A stretch of DNA of 36,260 nucleotides from Candidatus Corynebacterium gallistercoris (GTDB lineage: Bacteria; Actinomycetota; Actinomycetes; Mycobacteriales; Mycobacteriaceae). Each line of letters opens with the position of its first letter. Positions within the stretch are counted from its first letter, which is position 1. The DNA is taken from contig DXFZ01000087.1 of the NCBI GenBank assembly GCA_019114175.1, forward strand, positions 1 to 36,260, in the 5' to 3' direction. Shown piece by piece: positions 23,355-31,985 of the stretch. The notes below the pieces were generated by a model. The model had not been told where the DNA came from and did not search any database. It worked only from the letters and a program-made list of their open reading frames with translations. The position numbers were made by a program, and so were the translations under genes.

Positions 23355-24350
23355 GTGGCACGCGCGCGGAACCAATGGGACGAATCCGATGTGAAGCTCC
23401 GCCCCGGCAAGGGATCCAGGCCGCGGAGTAAGGACCGGCCGAAGCATAAGGATGCGGAGTTCGGGATGGTCGTGTCCAAGGACCGCGGCAGGTGGGGCGT
23501 GGTCCTGGATGGATCCGATACGCTTGTCACCTGCATGCGCGCCCGGGAGATGGGGCGCACCGCCGTGGTCGTGGGAGACCGGGTGGGCGTGGTGGGGGAT
23601 ACTTCTGGCAGGAAGGACACGCTGGCGCGGATCGTCAAGCTTGATGAGCGCACATCCGTGCTGCGGCGCACCGCCGATGACACGGACGCCTACGAGCGCG
23701 TGGTGGTGGCCAACGCGGACTACCTACTCATCGTCACCGCCGTGGCGGACCCGCCTCCGCGGGCAGGGTTCGTGGAACGCGCGCTCATCGCAGCGTTCGT
23801 GGGAGGGTTGACTCCCCTGCTGTGCCTGACGAAATCCGACCTGGCCGATCCGCAGGCCTTCGCCGGGGAGTTCACGGACTTGAACGTGCAGGTGCTGCTC
23901 ACCGGGATGGAGAATAACCTCAGTGAGTTGGAGGGGCTCATCGGCGGAAAAATCAGCGCGCTGGTGGGGCACTCCGGGGTCGGAAAATCTACTCTGGTGA
24001 ACCGCCTAGTGCCAGATGCATACAGGGAGACTGGCGAAGTCAGCGGCGTGGGCAAGGGGCGGCACACCTCCACGCAATCCGTCGCGCTGCGGCTGCCAGG
24101 CGGCGGATGGGCCATCGACACCCCCGGCATCCGCAGCTTTGGGCTGGCTCACGTGGATGCGGACACGATCATTAATGTCTTCGAAGACCTGCGCAATGCC
24201 GCAGAAGACTGCCCCCGTGGCTGCACACACATGGGCCCGCCGGCGGATCCGGAGTGCGCGTTGGATACCGCGGACGTCTCCCAGCGGCGGGTGGCTGCGG
24301 TGCGCCAACTTCTGGAGGCTCTGCGCAGCAACAACGAGTGGGAGATGTAG
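23355..24350 (+). CDS. rsgA: ribosome small subunit-dependent GTPase A
   Basis: A 331-residue circularly permuted GTPase for late 30S maturation. An OB fold (about 35-110) comes first, then G4 TKSD (159-162), G1 GHSGVGKS (205-212), G2 region GVGKGRHTST (231-240) and G3 DTPG (255-258). A C-terminal zinc knuckle follows: C286, C290, H292 and C301. The basic N terminus (GKGSRPRSKDRPKHK) may aid ribosome binding. The GTG at 23355 has GAGGA at good spacing. It ends six bases from the convergent DUF6912 gene, with no visible terminator between. Confidence 0.95.
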   Translation: MARARNQWDESDVKLRPGKGSRPRSKDRPKHKDAEFGMVVSKDRGRWGVVLDGSDTLVTCMRAREMGRTAVVVGDRVGVVGDTSGRKDTLARIVKLDERTSVLRRTADDTDAYERVVVANADYLLIVTAVADPPPRAGFVERALIAAFVGGLTPLLCLTKSDLADPQAFAGEFTDLNVQVLLTGMENNLSELEGLIGGKISALVGHSGVGKSTLVNRLVPDAYRETGEVSGVGKGRHTSTQSVALRLPGGGWAIDTPGIRSFGLAHVDADTIINVFEDLRNAAEDCPRGCTHMGPPADPECALDTADVSQRRVAAVRQLLEALRSNNEWEM

Positions 24351-24356
24351 TCCCTT

Positions 24357-24863
24357 TTAGCTCAGCTCCACCAGGATGGGCAGCTCCTTGGAGTCATACC
24401 AGCTCATGAGGTTGTCCTCGCAATCCCCCAGGGCCAGCTCGGCATCCTCGTCACCCAAGTCCGCGGCGTCAATGACCTCTATTGCCCTGGCCGTGGCAGC
24501 CTCAGCATCGGCATCATCCACGTGGATCGCGGCCAGCTGTTCCACCGTCACCACCGGCGGATCCAGCTTCACCACGGAGTCACCGGCATCGGGCACGTAG
24601 GTCACGGCGCTGTCATCCACGTCCACGCTCACAACCACGCGGCGGTGCGGGAAGCGCTCCTCATCGCCGATGGTCAACAGCCGCAGTGAAGCACGGGCGG
24701 CCTCGAGGAACGCGGTGTAGGCCAGCTCTTCTTCATCCCCGCCGGTGTAGAACTCGCGCACGGCCGGGGTGAGGGCGAAGCCGTAGCCGGAGCGCACGGG
24801 GTGCTCTCCGCTGCTGGCCAGCTCCCCCAGCATGTCGAAGGTAAACGGGATGTAGACGCGCAT
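24357..24863 (-). CDS. DUF6912 family protein
   Basis: A 168-residue acidic protein of the actinobacterial DUF6912 type, recognised by its start MRVYIPFTFDMLGEL and SGYGFALTPAVREFY. Conserved EELAYTAFLEAARASLRLL (about 45-63) is predicted helical, followed by RRVVVSVDVDD. No catalytic motif, cysteine cluster or TM is present. The ATG is three bases after the HAD stop, so both are co-transcribed. Function unknown; a small cytosolic regulatory or binding protein is as much as can be said. Confidence 0.75.
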   Translation of the reverse strand: MRVYIPFTFDMLGELASSGEHPVRSGYGFALTPAVREFYTGGDEEELAYTAFLEAARASLRLLTIGDEERFPHRRVVVSVDVDDSAVTYVPDAGDSVVKLDPPVVTVEQLAAIHVDDADAEAATARAIEVIDAADLGDEDAELALGDCEDNLMSWYDSKELPILVELS

Positions 24864-24866
24864 CGC

Positions 24867-25277
24867 CTAGAACTCCCCTTCCAGCCCGAACAGGCGGGTG
24901 ATCTCTACCACAGCGCGCTCAAACTGCTGGTAGTACACGCCAATGAGGCCGGCATCCACGGCACCGCGGACGTTCAGGATGGAGTCATCCACGAGCACCA
25001 GGTCATTCTGCGGCAGCTCTAGGGCGTCCGCCACGATGCTGAACACTTCCTCGTTCGGCTTTTCGGCACCGATCTCGCCGGAGAGGAACACCTCATCCAC
25101 ATAGCCGTTGTCCTTCCACTGCCGGATCGGGGCGGCCTGCTCCCCTCCCGGGTCATTGGACAGGATCGCGGTGGCGATGCCCTCGGTCCGCGCCGCCGTC
25201 AACAGCTTGCGCCAGCGGCGGCGGTCTTCCTCCGCGCCATCGAGCACGCCACAATAATCAACTACTAATCCACGCAT
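24867..25277 (-). CDS. cap-less HAD-superfamily protein with altered motif I
   Basis: A 136-residue HAD-like protein. Motif I is VDYCGVLDG (nucleophile D7; the usual second Asp is C9), motif II AILSND, the lysine motif AEKPN, and motif III LVLVDDS. The short distance between motifs I and II leaves no room for a cap domain. Loss of the general acid Asp makes phosphatase activity doubtful, though the other motifs are intact. The ATG at 25277 appears leaderless (CAGAAT seven bases before). It is co-transcribed with DUF6912 and divergent from the Rv3235-family gene. Substrate unknown. Confidence 0.8.
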   Translation of the reverse strand: MRGLVVDYCGVLDGAEEDRRRWRKLLTAARTEGIATAILSNDPGGEQAAPIRQWKDNGYVDEVFLSGEIGAEKPNEEVFSIVADALELPQNDLVLVDDSILNVRGAVDAGLIGVYYQQFERAVVEITRLFGLEGEF

Positions 25278-25284
25278 GCTCTAC

Positions 25285-25290
25285 ATTCTG
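25285..25290 (-). promoter_or_regulatory. -10 of a leaderless promoter for the HAD gene
   Basis: CAGAAT on the minus strand, seven bases before the ATG at 25277; same layout as aroA. No -35 is recognisable. Confidence 0.35.
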
Positions 25291-25300
25291 CCATTGAATC

Positions 25301-25327
25301 TTTGTTTTGTGGGTGGGCGACGCCCCC
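25301..25327. repeat. dispersed GGCG(A/T)CGCC palindrome, intergenic copy
   Basis: TTTGTTTTGTGGGTGGGCGA then CGCCCCC; core GGCGACGCC at 25316-25324. It carries the T-rich flank seen in adnA and lies just upstream of the TATAAT for the Rv3235-family gene. Confidence 0.5.
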
Positions 25328-25335
25328 TCGCGGGC

Positions 25336-25341
25336 TATAAT
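25336..25341 (+). promoter_or_regulatory. perfect TATAAT -10 for the Rv3235-family gene
   Basis: An exact TATAAT in high-GC sequence, predicting a start near 25348 and so excluding the frame start at 25276. No -35 is clear; the palindrome repeat sits where one would be expected. Confidence 0.55.
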
Positions 25342-25377
25342 GGCCTCGTCGATCAGATGGGGGGGGATGACACGTCA

Positions 25378-25908
25378 ATGACTCACGCCACCAATTCAAC
25401 TCCGCCAACGTTGCGGGAGATACCGGGCTTTGCCTTCTTGCGTGCACCGGCTGGCGGTGACGCACCGGCGGAGCGAGCGGTGGCCGATGATCCGCAAGGG
25501 GCGTCGCCCCCACAACCAGCAACCACCCGCAACCGTGACGTGCCGGCCCCGCAGCCCGCGCAAATCGCCAGCCTGCTGCAGCTGTGGCTGGAGGCTTTCC
25601 AGGGCCGCAGGACGGTGGAGAGTCTGCGCCGCGGGCCCTTTGCGCCGGTGGTGCTGGATGCGCTGTCCACCCGGGTGCGGTCGCATACCGCCGGGGTGGC
25701 GGCCAAGATCATGAGTCTGCATATCGTGCCCAGCACGCCCGGCCTTGTGCGGTTTTGCGCCTCAGCGCGGCTGGGCAACCGGATCCGGGCGGTGACGGGC
25801 GTGCTCGTGGTCCACAGCGCGAAAACCCCAGCCGCCCTCCATGAGGTGCGGCTGGGGCGGGTCAAGCGCAAGCGCTACTGGCGCGTGGAGACCATCAGCA
25901 TGGTCTAG
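25378..25908 (+). CDS. Rv3235-family protein (DUF6459)
   Basis: A 176-residue protein from ATG 25378. The N-terminal half is Pro/Ala/Thr-rich and variable. The conserved C-terminal half ([20 protein letters not shown] through [17 protein letters not shown]) matches the Rv3235 family usually found beside secA. It has no TM and no known catalytic motif; the fold looks cystatin/NTF2-like with strands at the end, which is a guess. A GGGGGG run serves as a poor ribosome-binding site, and ATG 25357 is an alternative start. It converges on secA and the two stop codons share CTAG (25905-25908). A palindrome copy at 25498 encodes QGASPPQP. Confidence 0.75.
   Translation: MTHATNSTPPTLREIPGFAFLRAPAGGDAPAERAVADDPQGASPPQPATTRNRDVPAPQPAQIASLLQLWLEAFQGRRTVESLRRGPFAPVVLDALSTRVRSHTAGVAAKIMSLHIVPSTPGLVRFCASARLGNRIRAVTGVLVVHSAKTPAALHEVRLGRVKRKRYWRVETISMV
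25498..25520. repeat. dispersed GGCG(A/T)CGCC palindrome, copy in Rv3235-family gene
   Basis: GGGGCGTCGCCCCCACAACC; core at 25500-25508, with a perfect GGGGCG-T-CGCCCC stem. It is the second copy within 200 bases and inverted relative to the one at 25301. Confidence 0.5.
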
Positions 25909-28517
25909 CCACCAAGGGTCGTCTGCGTGGAGCGGTCGGTGGCCACGCCTGGGGCGGAACCATCGTGCTCGGCCGGGTCATTGACCTGAACCTGGCCAGC
26001 CTGCTCCAGCTGCTTGCGGACCATGAACAGCTGCCGGACGGTCTCTTCCTTGATGCCGTCCTTCATGCGGTTGAACATGTCGCCACCCTCGCGCTGGTAC
26101 TCCACCAGCGGGTCGCGCTGTGCCATGGCGCGCAGGCCGATGCCTTCCTTAAGGTAGTCCATCTCATAGAGGTGCTCGCGCCACTTCTGGTCCACCACGT
26201 TGAGCAGCACGCCGCGTTCCATGCCGCGCATCTGCTGCTCCCCGCCCACGGCGGACACGGCCTTTTCCAGCTTGTCGTACTGCGCATTCGCGTCCTTGAG
26301 CAGGGCTTCCAGCAGCTGCTCGCGGGAGAGCTCGTTCGCGCGGCCGTACTCGGTGCCCTCCACGAGGGACTCGTGGGTGAAGGTGGGCCCGTAGAGGGAC
26401 TCTAGGGCGTTCCACAAGGTATCCAGATCCCAGTCCTCCACGTAGCCCTCGCGGGTGGCGCCATCCACGTATGCCTCGATGGTGTCCTCCAGCATGTTGC
26501 GGATCTGGGTGGCCACGTCCTCGCCCTCGAGGATCTGGCGGCGCTCCCGATAGATCACCTTGCGCTGCTCGTTCATGACCTCGTCATACTTGAGCACGTT
26601 CTTGCGCATCTCGAAGTTCGCGGCCTCCACCTGAGACTGCGCGCCCTTGATGGCGTTGGTGACCATCTTGGAATCGATCGCCTCATTATCCGGGATGTTG
26701 AGGCGGGTCATCATGGCCTCCATGGTCTGACCCACGAACCGCACGATGAGATCATCGCGCATGGACAGGTAGAAGCGGGTCTCGCCCGGGTCACCCTGGC
26801 GGGCGGAGCGGCCGCGGAGCTGGTTATCGATGCGGCGGGACTCGTGACGCTCGGTACCCAGCACGTACAGGCCGCCGGCCTCACGCACCTTCTCCGCTTC
26901 CTTCTTGGAGGCGGCGCGGACCTTCTCAATCTCCGCGTCCCAGGCCTCTTCGTACGCCTCCGGATCCTCCACCGGATCCAGGCCGCGCTCACGCAGGTTG
27001 ATGTCAGCGATGATGTCCGGGTTACCGCCCAGCACGATGTCCGTACCACGGCCGGCCATGTTCGTCGCCACCGTCACGGCGCCCAGACGGCCCGCCTGGG
27101 CCACGATCTCCGCTTCCTTCTCGTGGAACTTCGCGTTCAGCACGCTGTGCTTGATGCCGCGGCGCTGCAGCAGACGGGACAGGTACTCGGAGCGCTCCAC
27201 CGAGGTGGTGCCCACCAGCACCGGCTGCCCCTTGGCAACGCGCTCTGCGATGTCCTCCGCAGCAGCCTCGAACTTCGCTTCCTGAGTCTTGTAGATCAGG
27301 TCAACGTTGTCCTTGCGGCGGTTCTCCTTGTTCGTGGGGATCGCCGCCACGTCCAGCTTGTAGGTGGACTTCAGCTCCGCAGCCTCGGTCTCGGCGGTAC
27401 CGGTCATGCCGGCCAGCTTGTCGTAGAGGCGGAAGTAGTTCTGCAGGGTGACGGTCGCCAACGTCTGGTTTTCGTTCTTGATCTCCACCCCTTCCTTGGC
27501 CTCAATGGCCTGGTGGATGCCCTCGTTGTACCGGCGGCCATCCAGGATACGGCCGGTGAACTCGTCCACGATGACCACTTCCCCGCCACGGACGATGTAA
27601 TCCTTGTCGCGGGTGAACAGCTCCTTGGCCTTGATGGAGTTGTTGAGGTAGCTGACCAGCTGTGAGTGCTCAGGGGCATAGAGGTTCTCAATGCCCAGCT
27701 GATCCTCCACGAACTCCACGCCCTCTTCCTTGACGCCCACGGTCTTCTTCCGCTCGTCAATCTCGTAGTGGATGTCCTTGGTCATCTTCGGCGCGATGCG
27801 CGCGAAAGCGCTGAACCAGCGGCTGGAGCCGGCGACCGGGCCAGAGATGATCAGCGGAGTACGGGCCTCATCGATGAGGATGGAGTCCACCTCATCGATG
27901 ATGGCGAAGTTGTGGCCACGCTGCACCAGGTCATCCAAGGAGTGCGCCATGTTATCGCGCAGGTAGTCAAAGCCGAACTCGTTGTTCGTGCCATAGGTGA
28001 TGTCCGCGTTGTACGCCTCCCGGCGTTCCGCCGGGCGCTTGCCGTTGAGGATCACGTCCGTACTCAAGCCCAAGAAGCGGTGGACACGGCCCATCCACTC
28101 CGCGTCACGCTTGGCGAGGTAATCGTTCACCGTCACCACGTGCACGCCCTTGCCGGACAGGGCGTTGAGGTAGGCCGGGAGCACACAGGTCAGGGTCTTG
28201 CCCTCACCCGTCTTCATCTCGGAGACGAAGCCGTAATGCAAGCCGGCGCCGCCCATGATCTGCACCTTGTAGTGCTTCTGGCCCAGCACACGCCAGGAAG
28301 CCTCACGCGCGGTGGCGAAGGCCTCCAGCAGCACGTCATCCAGGTCCTCCCCGTCTTCCTGGACGCGCTTCTTCAAGCTGTCCGTCTTGGCGCGGAGCTC
28401 CTCATCAGTGAGCTTGGAGTACTCGTCATCGAGGGCCATCACCTGGTCGGCGATCTTGTCCAGACGTTTAACGGCGCGCCCCTCACCGAGGCGGAGAAGC
28501 TTGGAAAGTCCTAGCAC
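25905..28517 (-). CDS. secA: preprotein translocase ATPase SecA (SecA1)
   Basis: An 870-residue SecA that powers export through SecYEG. Walker A is MKTGEGKT (101-108), motif II is [15 protein letters not shown], and [19 protein letters not shown] and the [12 protein letters not shown] motif follow. The C terminus ([11 protein letters not shown] to QTTLGG) lacks the zinc-binding CxCx8CH tail, as is usual for actinobacterial SecA1. GTG 28517 is chosen because it gives the family start ([19 protein letters not shown]), has AAAGGA about ten bases upstream, and lies downstream of the promoter; a longer frame to 28616 would start before it. hpf is upstream on the same strand, separated by a terminator. 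Confidence 0.97.
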   Translation of the reverse strand: MLGLSKLLRLGEGRAVKRLDKIADQVMALDDEYSKLTDEELRAKTDSLKKRVQEDGEDLDDVLLEAFATAREASWRVLGQKHYKVQIMGGAGLHYGFVSEMKTGEGKTLTCVLPAYLNALSGKGVHVVTVNDYLAKRDAEWMGRVHRFLGLSTDVILNGKRPAERREAYNADITYGTNNEFGFDYLRDNMAHSLDDLVQRGHNFAIIDEVDSILIDEARTPLIISGPVAGSSRWFSAFARIAPKMTKDIHYEIDERKKTVGVKEEGVEFVEDQLGIENLYAPEHSQLVSYLNNSIKAKELFTRDKDYIVRGGEVVIVDEFTGRILDGRRYNEGIHQAIEAKEGVEIKNENQTLATVTLQNYFRLYDKLAGMTGTAETEAAELKSTYKLDVAAIPTNKENRRKDNVDLIYKTQEAKFEAAAEDIAERVAKGQPVLVGTTSVERSEYLSRLLQRRGIKHSVLNAKFHEKEAEIVAQAGRLGAVTVATNMAGRGTDIVLGGNPDIIADINLRERGLDPVEDPEAYEEAWDAEIEKVRAASKKEAEKVREAGGLYVLGTERHESRRIDNQLRGRSARQGDPGETRFYLSMRDDLIVRFVGQTMEAMMTRLNIPDNEAIDSKMVTNAIKGAQSQVEAANFEMRKNVLKYDEVMNEQRKVIYRERRQILEGEDVATQIRNMLEDTIEAYVDGATREGYVEDWDLDTLWNALESLYGPTFTHESLVEGTEYGRANELSREQLLEALLKDANAQYDKLEKAVSAVGGEQQMRGMERGVLLNVVDQKWREHLYEMDYLKEGIGLRAMAQRDPLVEYQREGGDMFNRMKDGIKEETVRQLFMVRKQLEQAGQVQVNDPAEHDGSAPGVATDRSTQTTLGG

Positions 28518-28572
28518 GTTGATGCTGTCCTTTTCTTGGAAGTAAGGCGTGTACTGCAAATAACTTTGGTCA

Positions 28573-28600
28573 ATCTTACCCGCTTGCAGCCCCACGTAAA
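28573..28600 (-). promoter_or_regulatory. secA promoter candidate
   Basis: TTTACG (28600-28595), 16 bases, TAAGAT (28578-28573) on the minus strand, giving a start near 28566 and a leader of about 50 bases. The -35 coincides with the T-tail of the hpf terminator. Confidence 0.5.
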
Positions 28601-28635
28601 CAACCCCCGCGCCCACATCGGGGCAGCGGGGGTTG
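28601..28635 (-). terminator. hairpin terminator between hpf and secA
   Basis: CAACCCCCGC (28601-28610) and GCGGGGGTTG (28626-28635) form a perfect 10-bp stem. On the minus strand it is followed by TTTACG. It should uncouple secA from hpf. Confidence 0.7.
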
Positions 28636-28658
28636 AAAACCAGCCGTGGAGGGAAGGG

Positions 28659-29336
28659 CTAGTCTTCCTTCTTCTCCTTCAGGGAGATCAGACCGTAGTC
28701 AAAAGCGTGGCGGCGGTACACCACGGAAGGCTGGCCGGTTTCCTCATTGATGAAGAGGAAGAAATCGTGGCCCACCAGCTCCATTTCACTCAGGGCGTCA
28801 TCCACGCTGATCGGAGTGGCCTTGTGCTCCTTCTTACGGACCACCTGGCCGGGCTTGAACTGATCCTCGTACGGATCCACATCGTATGGCCCCGGCTCAT
28901 CCTGCTGCGGCTGAGCCTCCTCCACCAGCGCGGCTGCGGTCTCACCCAAGGACATCGGCGCACGGTGGCCGGAACGGGCGATCTTGCGGCGAGCCTTTAC
29001 CTTGCGCAGGGAACGCTCCATGCGGCCGATGGCCACTTCGAGTGCCGCGTAGAAAGAATCTTCCTTAGCCTCTGCCCGGGCAATGTGCCCCTTGCCCGTT
29101 GCGGTGATCTGGATGCGATCGGACTCGTCTGCCCGGCGCGGGTTCGGCTCATGCTTGAGCTCCACGTGGAAGAAGGTGAGGGTGGGGTCAAGCCGCTCAA
29201 TCTTGGCGAGCTTGGCGTTCACGCGCTCCGCGAAATGCTCCGGCACCTCCACGTTGCGTCCGGTGATTTCCACCTGAGCCTCGGGAGCCTGGGGCTCCTC
29301 CTGGTTCACAGCAGACGGGTTCTTTTCGGTCGACAT
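28659..29336 (-). CDS. hpf: ribosome hibernation promoting factor, long form
   Basis: A 225-residue long-form HPF that pairs and silences 70S ribosomes in stationary phase. The N-terminal HPF domain starts at VEITGRNVEVPEHFAERV and includes FHVELKHEPNPRR and EDSFYAALEVAIGRMERSLRK. A charged linker follows. The C-terminal dimerisation domain has VVRKKEHKATPISVDDAL and FLFINEETGQPSVVYRRHAFDYGLI (given here in overlapping pieces: FLFINEETGQP, VVYRRHAFDYGLI). ATG 29336 has GGGAGG six bases upstream; the ATG at 29357 does not. It has its own promoter candidate and terminator, so it can respond to stress independently of the mtrAB operon and secA. Confidence 0.93.
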   Translation of the reverse strand: MSTEKNPSAVNQEEPQAPEAQVEITGRNVEVPEHFAERVNAKLAKIERLDPTLTFFHVELKHEPNPRRADESDRIQITATGKGHIARAEAKEDSFYAALEVAIGRMERSLRKVKARRKIARSGHRAPMSLGETAAALVEEAQPQQDEPGPYDVDPYEDQFKPGQVVRKKEHKATPISVDDALSEMELVGHDFFLFINEETGQPSVVYRRHAFDYGLISLKEKKED

Positions 29337-29414
29337 ACTCAACCTCCCAGAGGTCATTCACCACATCCGAGTGAGCCGGATTACTCACCTTCAGCTGGTG
29401 ATCGTTCCACCGCT

Positions 29415-29420
29415 ATTCTA
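29415..29420 (-). promoter_or_regulatory. -10 candidate for hpf
   Basis: TAGAAT on the minus strand, about 80 bases before the hpf ATG, in a lower-GC gap. No clear -35. An imperfect GAGT-N12-ACTC inverted repeat lies in the leader (about 29369-29388). Confidence 0.4.
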
Positions 29421-29510
29421 CGCTCCTTTGGTTCTATCTGGGGGCAAACTATCAAAACGATTAGCCCCACCGCACACCCCCATCTCGCCGCCCATCTCGC
29501 GCGCCCCAGC

Positions 29511-30236
29511 TCACGCCCCCGCCAGCACCAGACCGGCCGCCACCGCCACCCCAGAAGCAGCCAGCGCCAGCGCCGATTGGGCCAGCGTGGCACCCGTGGT
29601 GCACACGTCATCCACCAGCACCACGCGGCCTTCCCCGAAGCGCCGCAAGCGGCTCGCCGCCACCGGGTCCACCCGCACCGCTCCCGCCACGTTCGCCCTG
29701 CGTGCGGCCTTACCCAAACCCACCGAGTCCCGCACCGCCTCATCCAACTGGAGCGTCGGCACCACCTCCAAGCCCGGCAGCACGCCCGCGGCTTCCCGGC
29801 ACACGGCGGTCACCACGTCCCCACCCCTGGCGCGGGCCATCGCGGCTCGCGTGGGGGCGGGCACCATCGCAACGGGCTCCAGACGTGGGTCGGTGATCAA
29901 CCCGCACCCCACCGCGTGATGGATCCCTGCCGCCAGCACTCGCCCCGCCACGGCCTGCGCTGCCGGCCGCAGCCGTTCCTTGGCCTCAATGATCAGCGCC
30001 CGGCGCACCCCTCCGTACGCGCCCGCTGCCAGCACCGGCACGGCCGCCACCGCAGGATCCCAGCGCTGCCATGGCAGCGCTAACTCCGCCCCGCATTCCA
30101 CGCAGAGATGCTTGCCGAAAGTGGTGCTGGATGCCCGTAGCGGCGTCGCACCATCCCACGATGCATCCGCACCCACCACCCGGCCGCAACCGATGCAATC
30201 CACCCGCCACAGCAAGTCCGCCAATTCCCCCCACAT
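29511..30236 (-). CDS. ComF/GntX-family phosphoribosyltransferase-like protein
   Basis: A 241-residue protein. The N-terminal zinc site is CIGCGR (14-19) plus CVECG (45-49). The C-terminal type I phosphoribosyltransferase fold has the PRPP loop VVLVDDVCTTGATL. The family is linked to DNA uptake in naturally competent bacteria, but most members, including actinobacterial ones, have no tested role. The start at 30236 lies 27 bases after lpqB, so it is probably the last gene of the ahcY-tmk-mtrAB-lpqB operon. Same order as Rv3242c. No clear terminator was found in 29337-29510. Confidence 0.88.
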   Translation of the reverse strand: MWGELADLLWRVDCIGCGRVVGADASWDGATPLRASSTTFGKHLCVECGAELALPWQRWDPAVAAVPVLAAGAYGGVRRALIIEAKERLRPAAQAVAGRVLAAGIHHAVGCGLITDPRLEPVAMVPAPTRAAMARARGGDVVTAVCREAAGVLPGLEVVPTLQLDEAVRDSVGLGKAARRANVAGAVRVDPVAASRLRRFGEGRVVLVDDVCTTGATLAQSALALAASGVAVAAGLVLAGA

Positions 30237-30263
30237 GCGCTGACCAAACCTGCCAACTAGCGC

Positions 30264-31985
30264 CTAATAACCCAGCACCGGCGTGGCGCGCTGGCCCTGC
30301 ATGCTGGGCTCTTCGCGCCAGAAGCGGGCGTCATCATCGTTGAACTGGAACTGCATGAGCGCGCGGGCGTCCGTGGCATAGATCATGTCCGGGGTGGCGG
30401 CCACGGAGACCACGGGTGCGGACAGGTTGCGGGCGGAAAGCTGCTGGGCCTCGGAGCCATCGGCGGCCACGTTCCACACCGGGGCATCGTTGGCGCGGGT
30501 GCCCACGATGACGGTGCCGGTGTTCGTCCAGTCCGCACTCACCGCCGTGTCTCCCAGCTGGTGGCCGATCTGCACCGGCTCCCCGAGGGAGACCTCGGAG
30601 CCCTCCTGGCGCAGGACGGACACGTAGATCTTGCCCTGGATGAGCATCACCGCGCGGGAGCCATCGTGGGAGACGCGGAACACGCTGATGCGGCCATCGT
30701 CCTTCTTCAGGTCCTCCACCTCGCTGGTGTTCACCGCCTGCGCGGTGACGTCTCCGCTGGTGGTGCTGCGGTTGAGGCGGATCACGCGCTTGCCATCGGC
30801 CACGGTGTACAGCACCGTGGAGTCCCCGCCCCACGCAGGGCGGGTGAGCGCATCGGCCTCCACCACGGTCTGCGGTTCGGCATCCTGGCCGCCCACCTTG
30901 AGCGCGCGCTGCTGGTCCCCCCGCCCCGTCACGGCGGCGAAGACCTCCTCCTGCGGGCTAATAGCCGCGGACTCCACGTATTGGCGGTTGATCCAACCAG
31001 GGATCTGCTGGGCCTGGCCGCCTTCGGTTTCCAGCAGCTCCCCGCCGGAGATGGTGCGCAGCGGCATGCTGACCTGCGCTGTGGGGTCATACTGGCTGAC
31101 GTCCTGGACCAGCCAGCGCTCCGCGGACTGGTCGCTCAGCGGCGCGCCATCGGCGTAGAGGCCATAAGGGCCGCGCACGTCCGCGCCCACGAGGGTCCAG
31201 ATGACCTGCGCCGCGAGGTGCTCGCGGTCTTCTGCGCTGAGGTCTTTGAGTCCGGAGAACTCCACGTCCACTCCCCCGCGGTCGACCTTGTCCACCTGCG
31301 CGGTGGCCCCTTCCGGCAGGGTGCTGTTCAGCGCGCCTTCCAGTTGCGGGTTCGGCCCCGCCACCAGCAGGGAAACCAGGCTGGCGGCCATGGATTGCTG
31401 CCGGTTGTAGATCCAGCGCCTGTCCGGCACCAGCTGCTTGGTCTGGCTGCCCACGAAGTAGACGTTGCGTGGCTCGTAGGCTCCCACGAAGTCCGTGCGG
31501 TCCAGCACCACTGCGTTGGGCAGGTTGGAGATGCGCCATTGCCCCGCCACGCGGGTGAGCTCATAGGTCGTCTCGAAGGCGGTGTATTGCGGGTTGTACA
31601 CCCCACCCACGCCGAGCGATCCCACGATGTTCCCCCGCACGCGGTAGGTGATGCGGTCCGCGCTGGCCTCGCCTTCGCTGGCCAGGTCGATCCTGTCCAG
31701 CACCAGGGTGGAGTCCTTGCCTTCCCACCTGCCCTGCACGTCCTCTGTCATGAATTGCTTCGCCGCTTGGTGGTTGGAGAGCGGGTGCGCGCTGGCGGCG
31801 AAGAAGTCCCGGAGCATGAGGTCGCTCGGTTGCCCCTCCACGGGTTCGGGCACGTTATCCATGCTAGGTGCCGGCGCGTAGGAGCTGATGGCCTCCGGGT
31901 TGGAATTGTCCGGCAGGGTGGTGCAGCCACTGATGGCCAGCAGGCACGCGGCGGCCACGGCGGCGGTGCAGCGGGGCTTCGTCAT
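30264..31985 (-). CDS. lpqB: lipoprotein LpqB, accessory of MtrAB
   Basis: A 573-residue lipoprotein: signal peptide with lipobox LAISGC (lipidated C21). A GerMN-type domain follows in the first half (about 195-300, including AEDREHLAAQVIWTLVG), then a propeller-like C-terminal half with repeated strand patterns (SRAVMLIQGKIYVSVLR, DTAVSADWTNTGTVIVG). LpqB interacts with the sensor kinase MtrB outside the membrane and tunes MtrA phosphorylation. The ATG at 31985 overlaps the mtrB stop by four bases (ATGA), showing tight coupling. Length is normal for the family. Confidence 0.95.
   Translation of the reverse strand: MTKPRCTAAVAAACLLAISGCTTLPDNSNPEAISSYAPAPSMDNVPEPVEGQPSDLMLRDFFAASAHPLSNHQAAKQFMTEDVQGRWEGKDSTLVLDRIDLASEGEASADRITYRVRGNIVGSLGVGGVYNPQYTAFETTYELTRVAGQWRISNLPNAVVLDRTDFVGAYEPRNVYFVGSQTKQLVPDRRWIYNRQQSMAASLVSLLVAGPNPQLEGALNSTLPEGATAQVDKVDRGGVDVEFSGLKDLSAEDREHLAAQVIWTLVGADVRGPYGLYADGAPLSDQSAERWLVQDVSQYDPTAQVSMPLRTISGGELLETEGGQAQQIPGWINRQYVESAAISPQEEVFAAVTGRGDQQRALKVGGQDAEPQTVVEADALTRPAWGGDSTVLYTVADGKRVIRLNRSTTSGDVTAQAVNTSEVEDLKKDDGRISVFRVSHDGSRAVMLIQGKIYVSVLRQEGSEVSLGEPVQIGHQLGDTAVSADWTNTGTVIVGTRANDAPVWNVAADGSEAQQLSARNLSAPVVSVAATPDMIYATDARALMQFQFNDDDARFWREEPSMQGQRATPVLGY

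Noticed and set aside
25276..25377. Longer start for the Rv3235-family protein
   Set aside because: A perfect TATAAT at 25336 places transcription start after it, and the extra residues look non-coding.
28518..28616. Longer start for SecA
   Set aside because: The family start VLGLSKLL is at 28517, and the extra part covers the hpf terminator and secA promoter.
28536..30083. 515-codon plus-strand open frame across secA start, hpf and comF
   Set aside because: It runs through a terminator, a promoter and three genes on the other strand.
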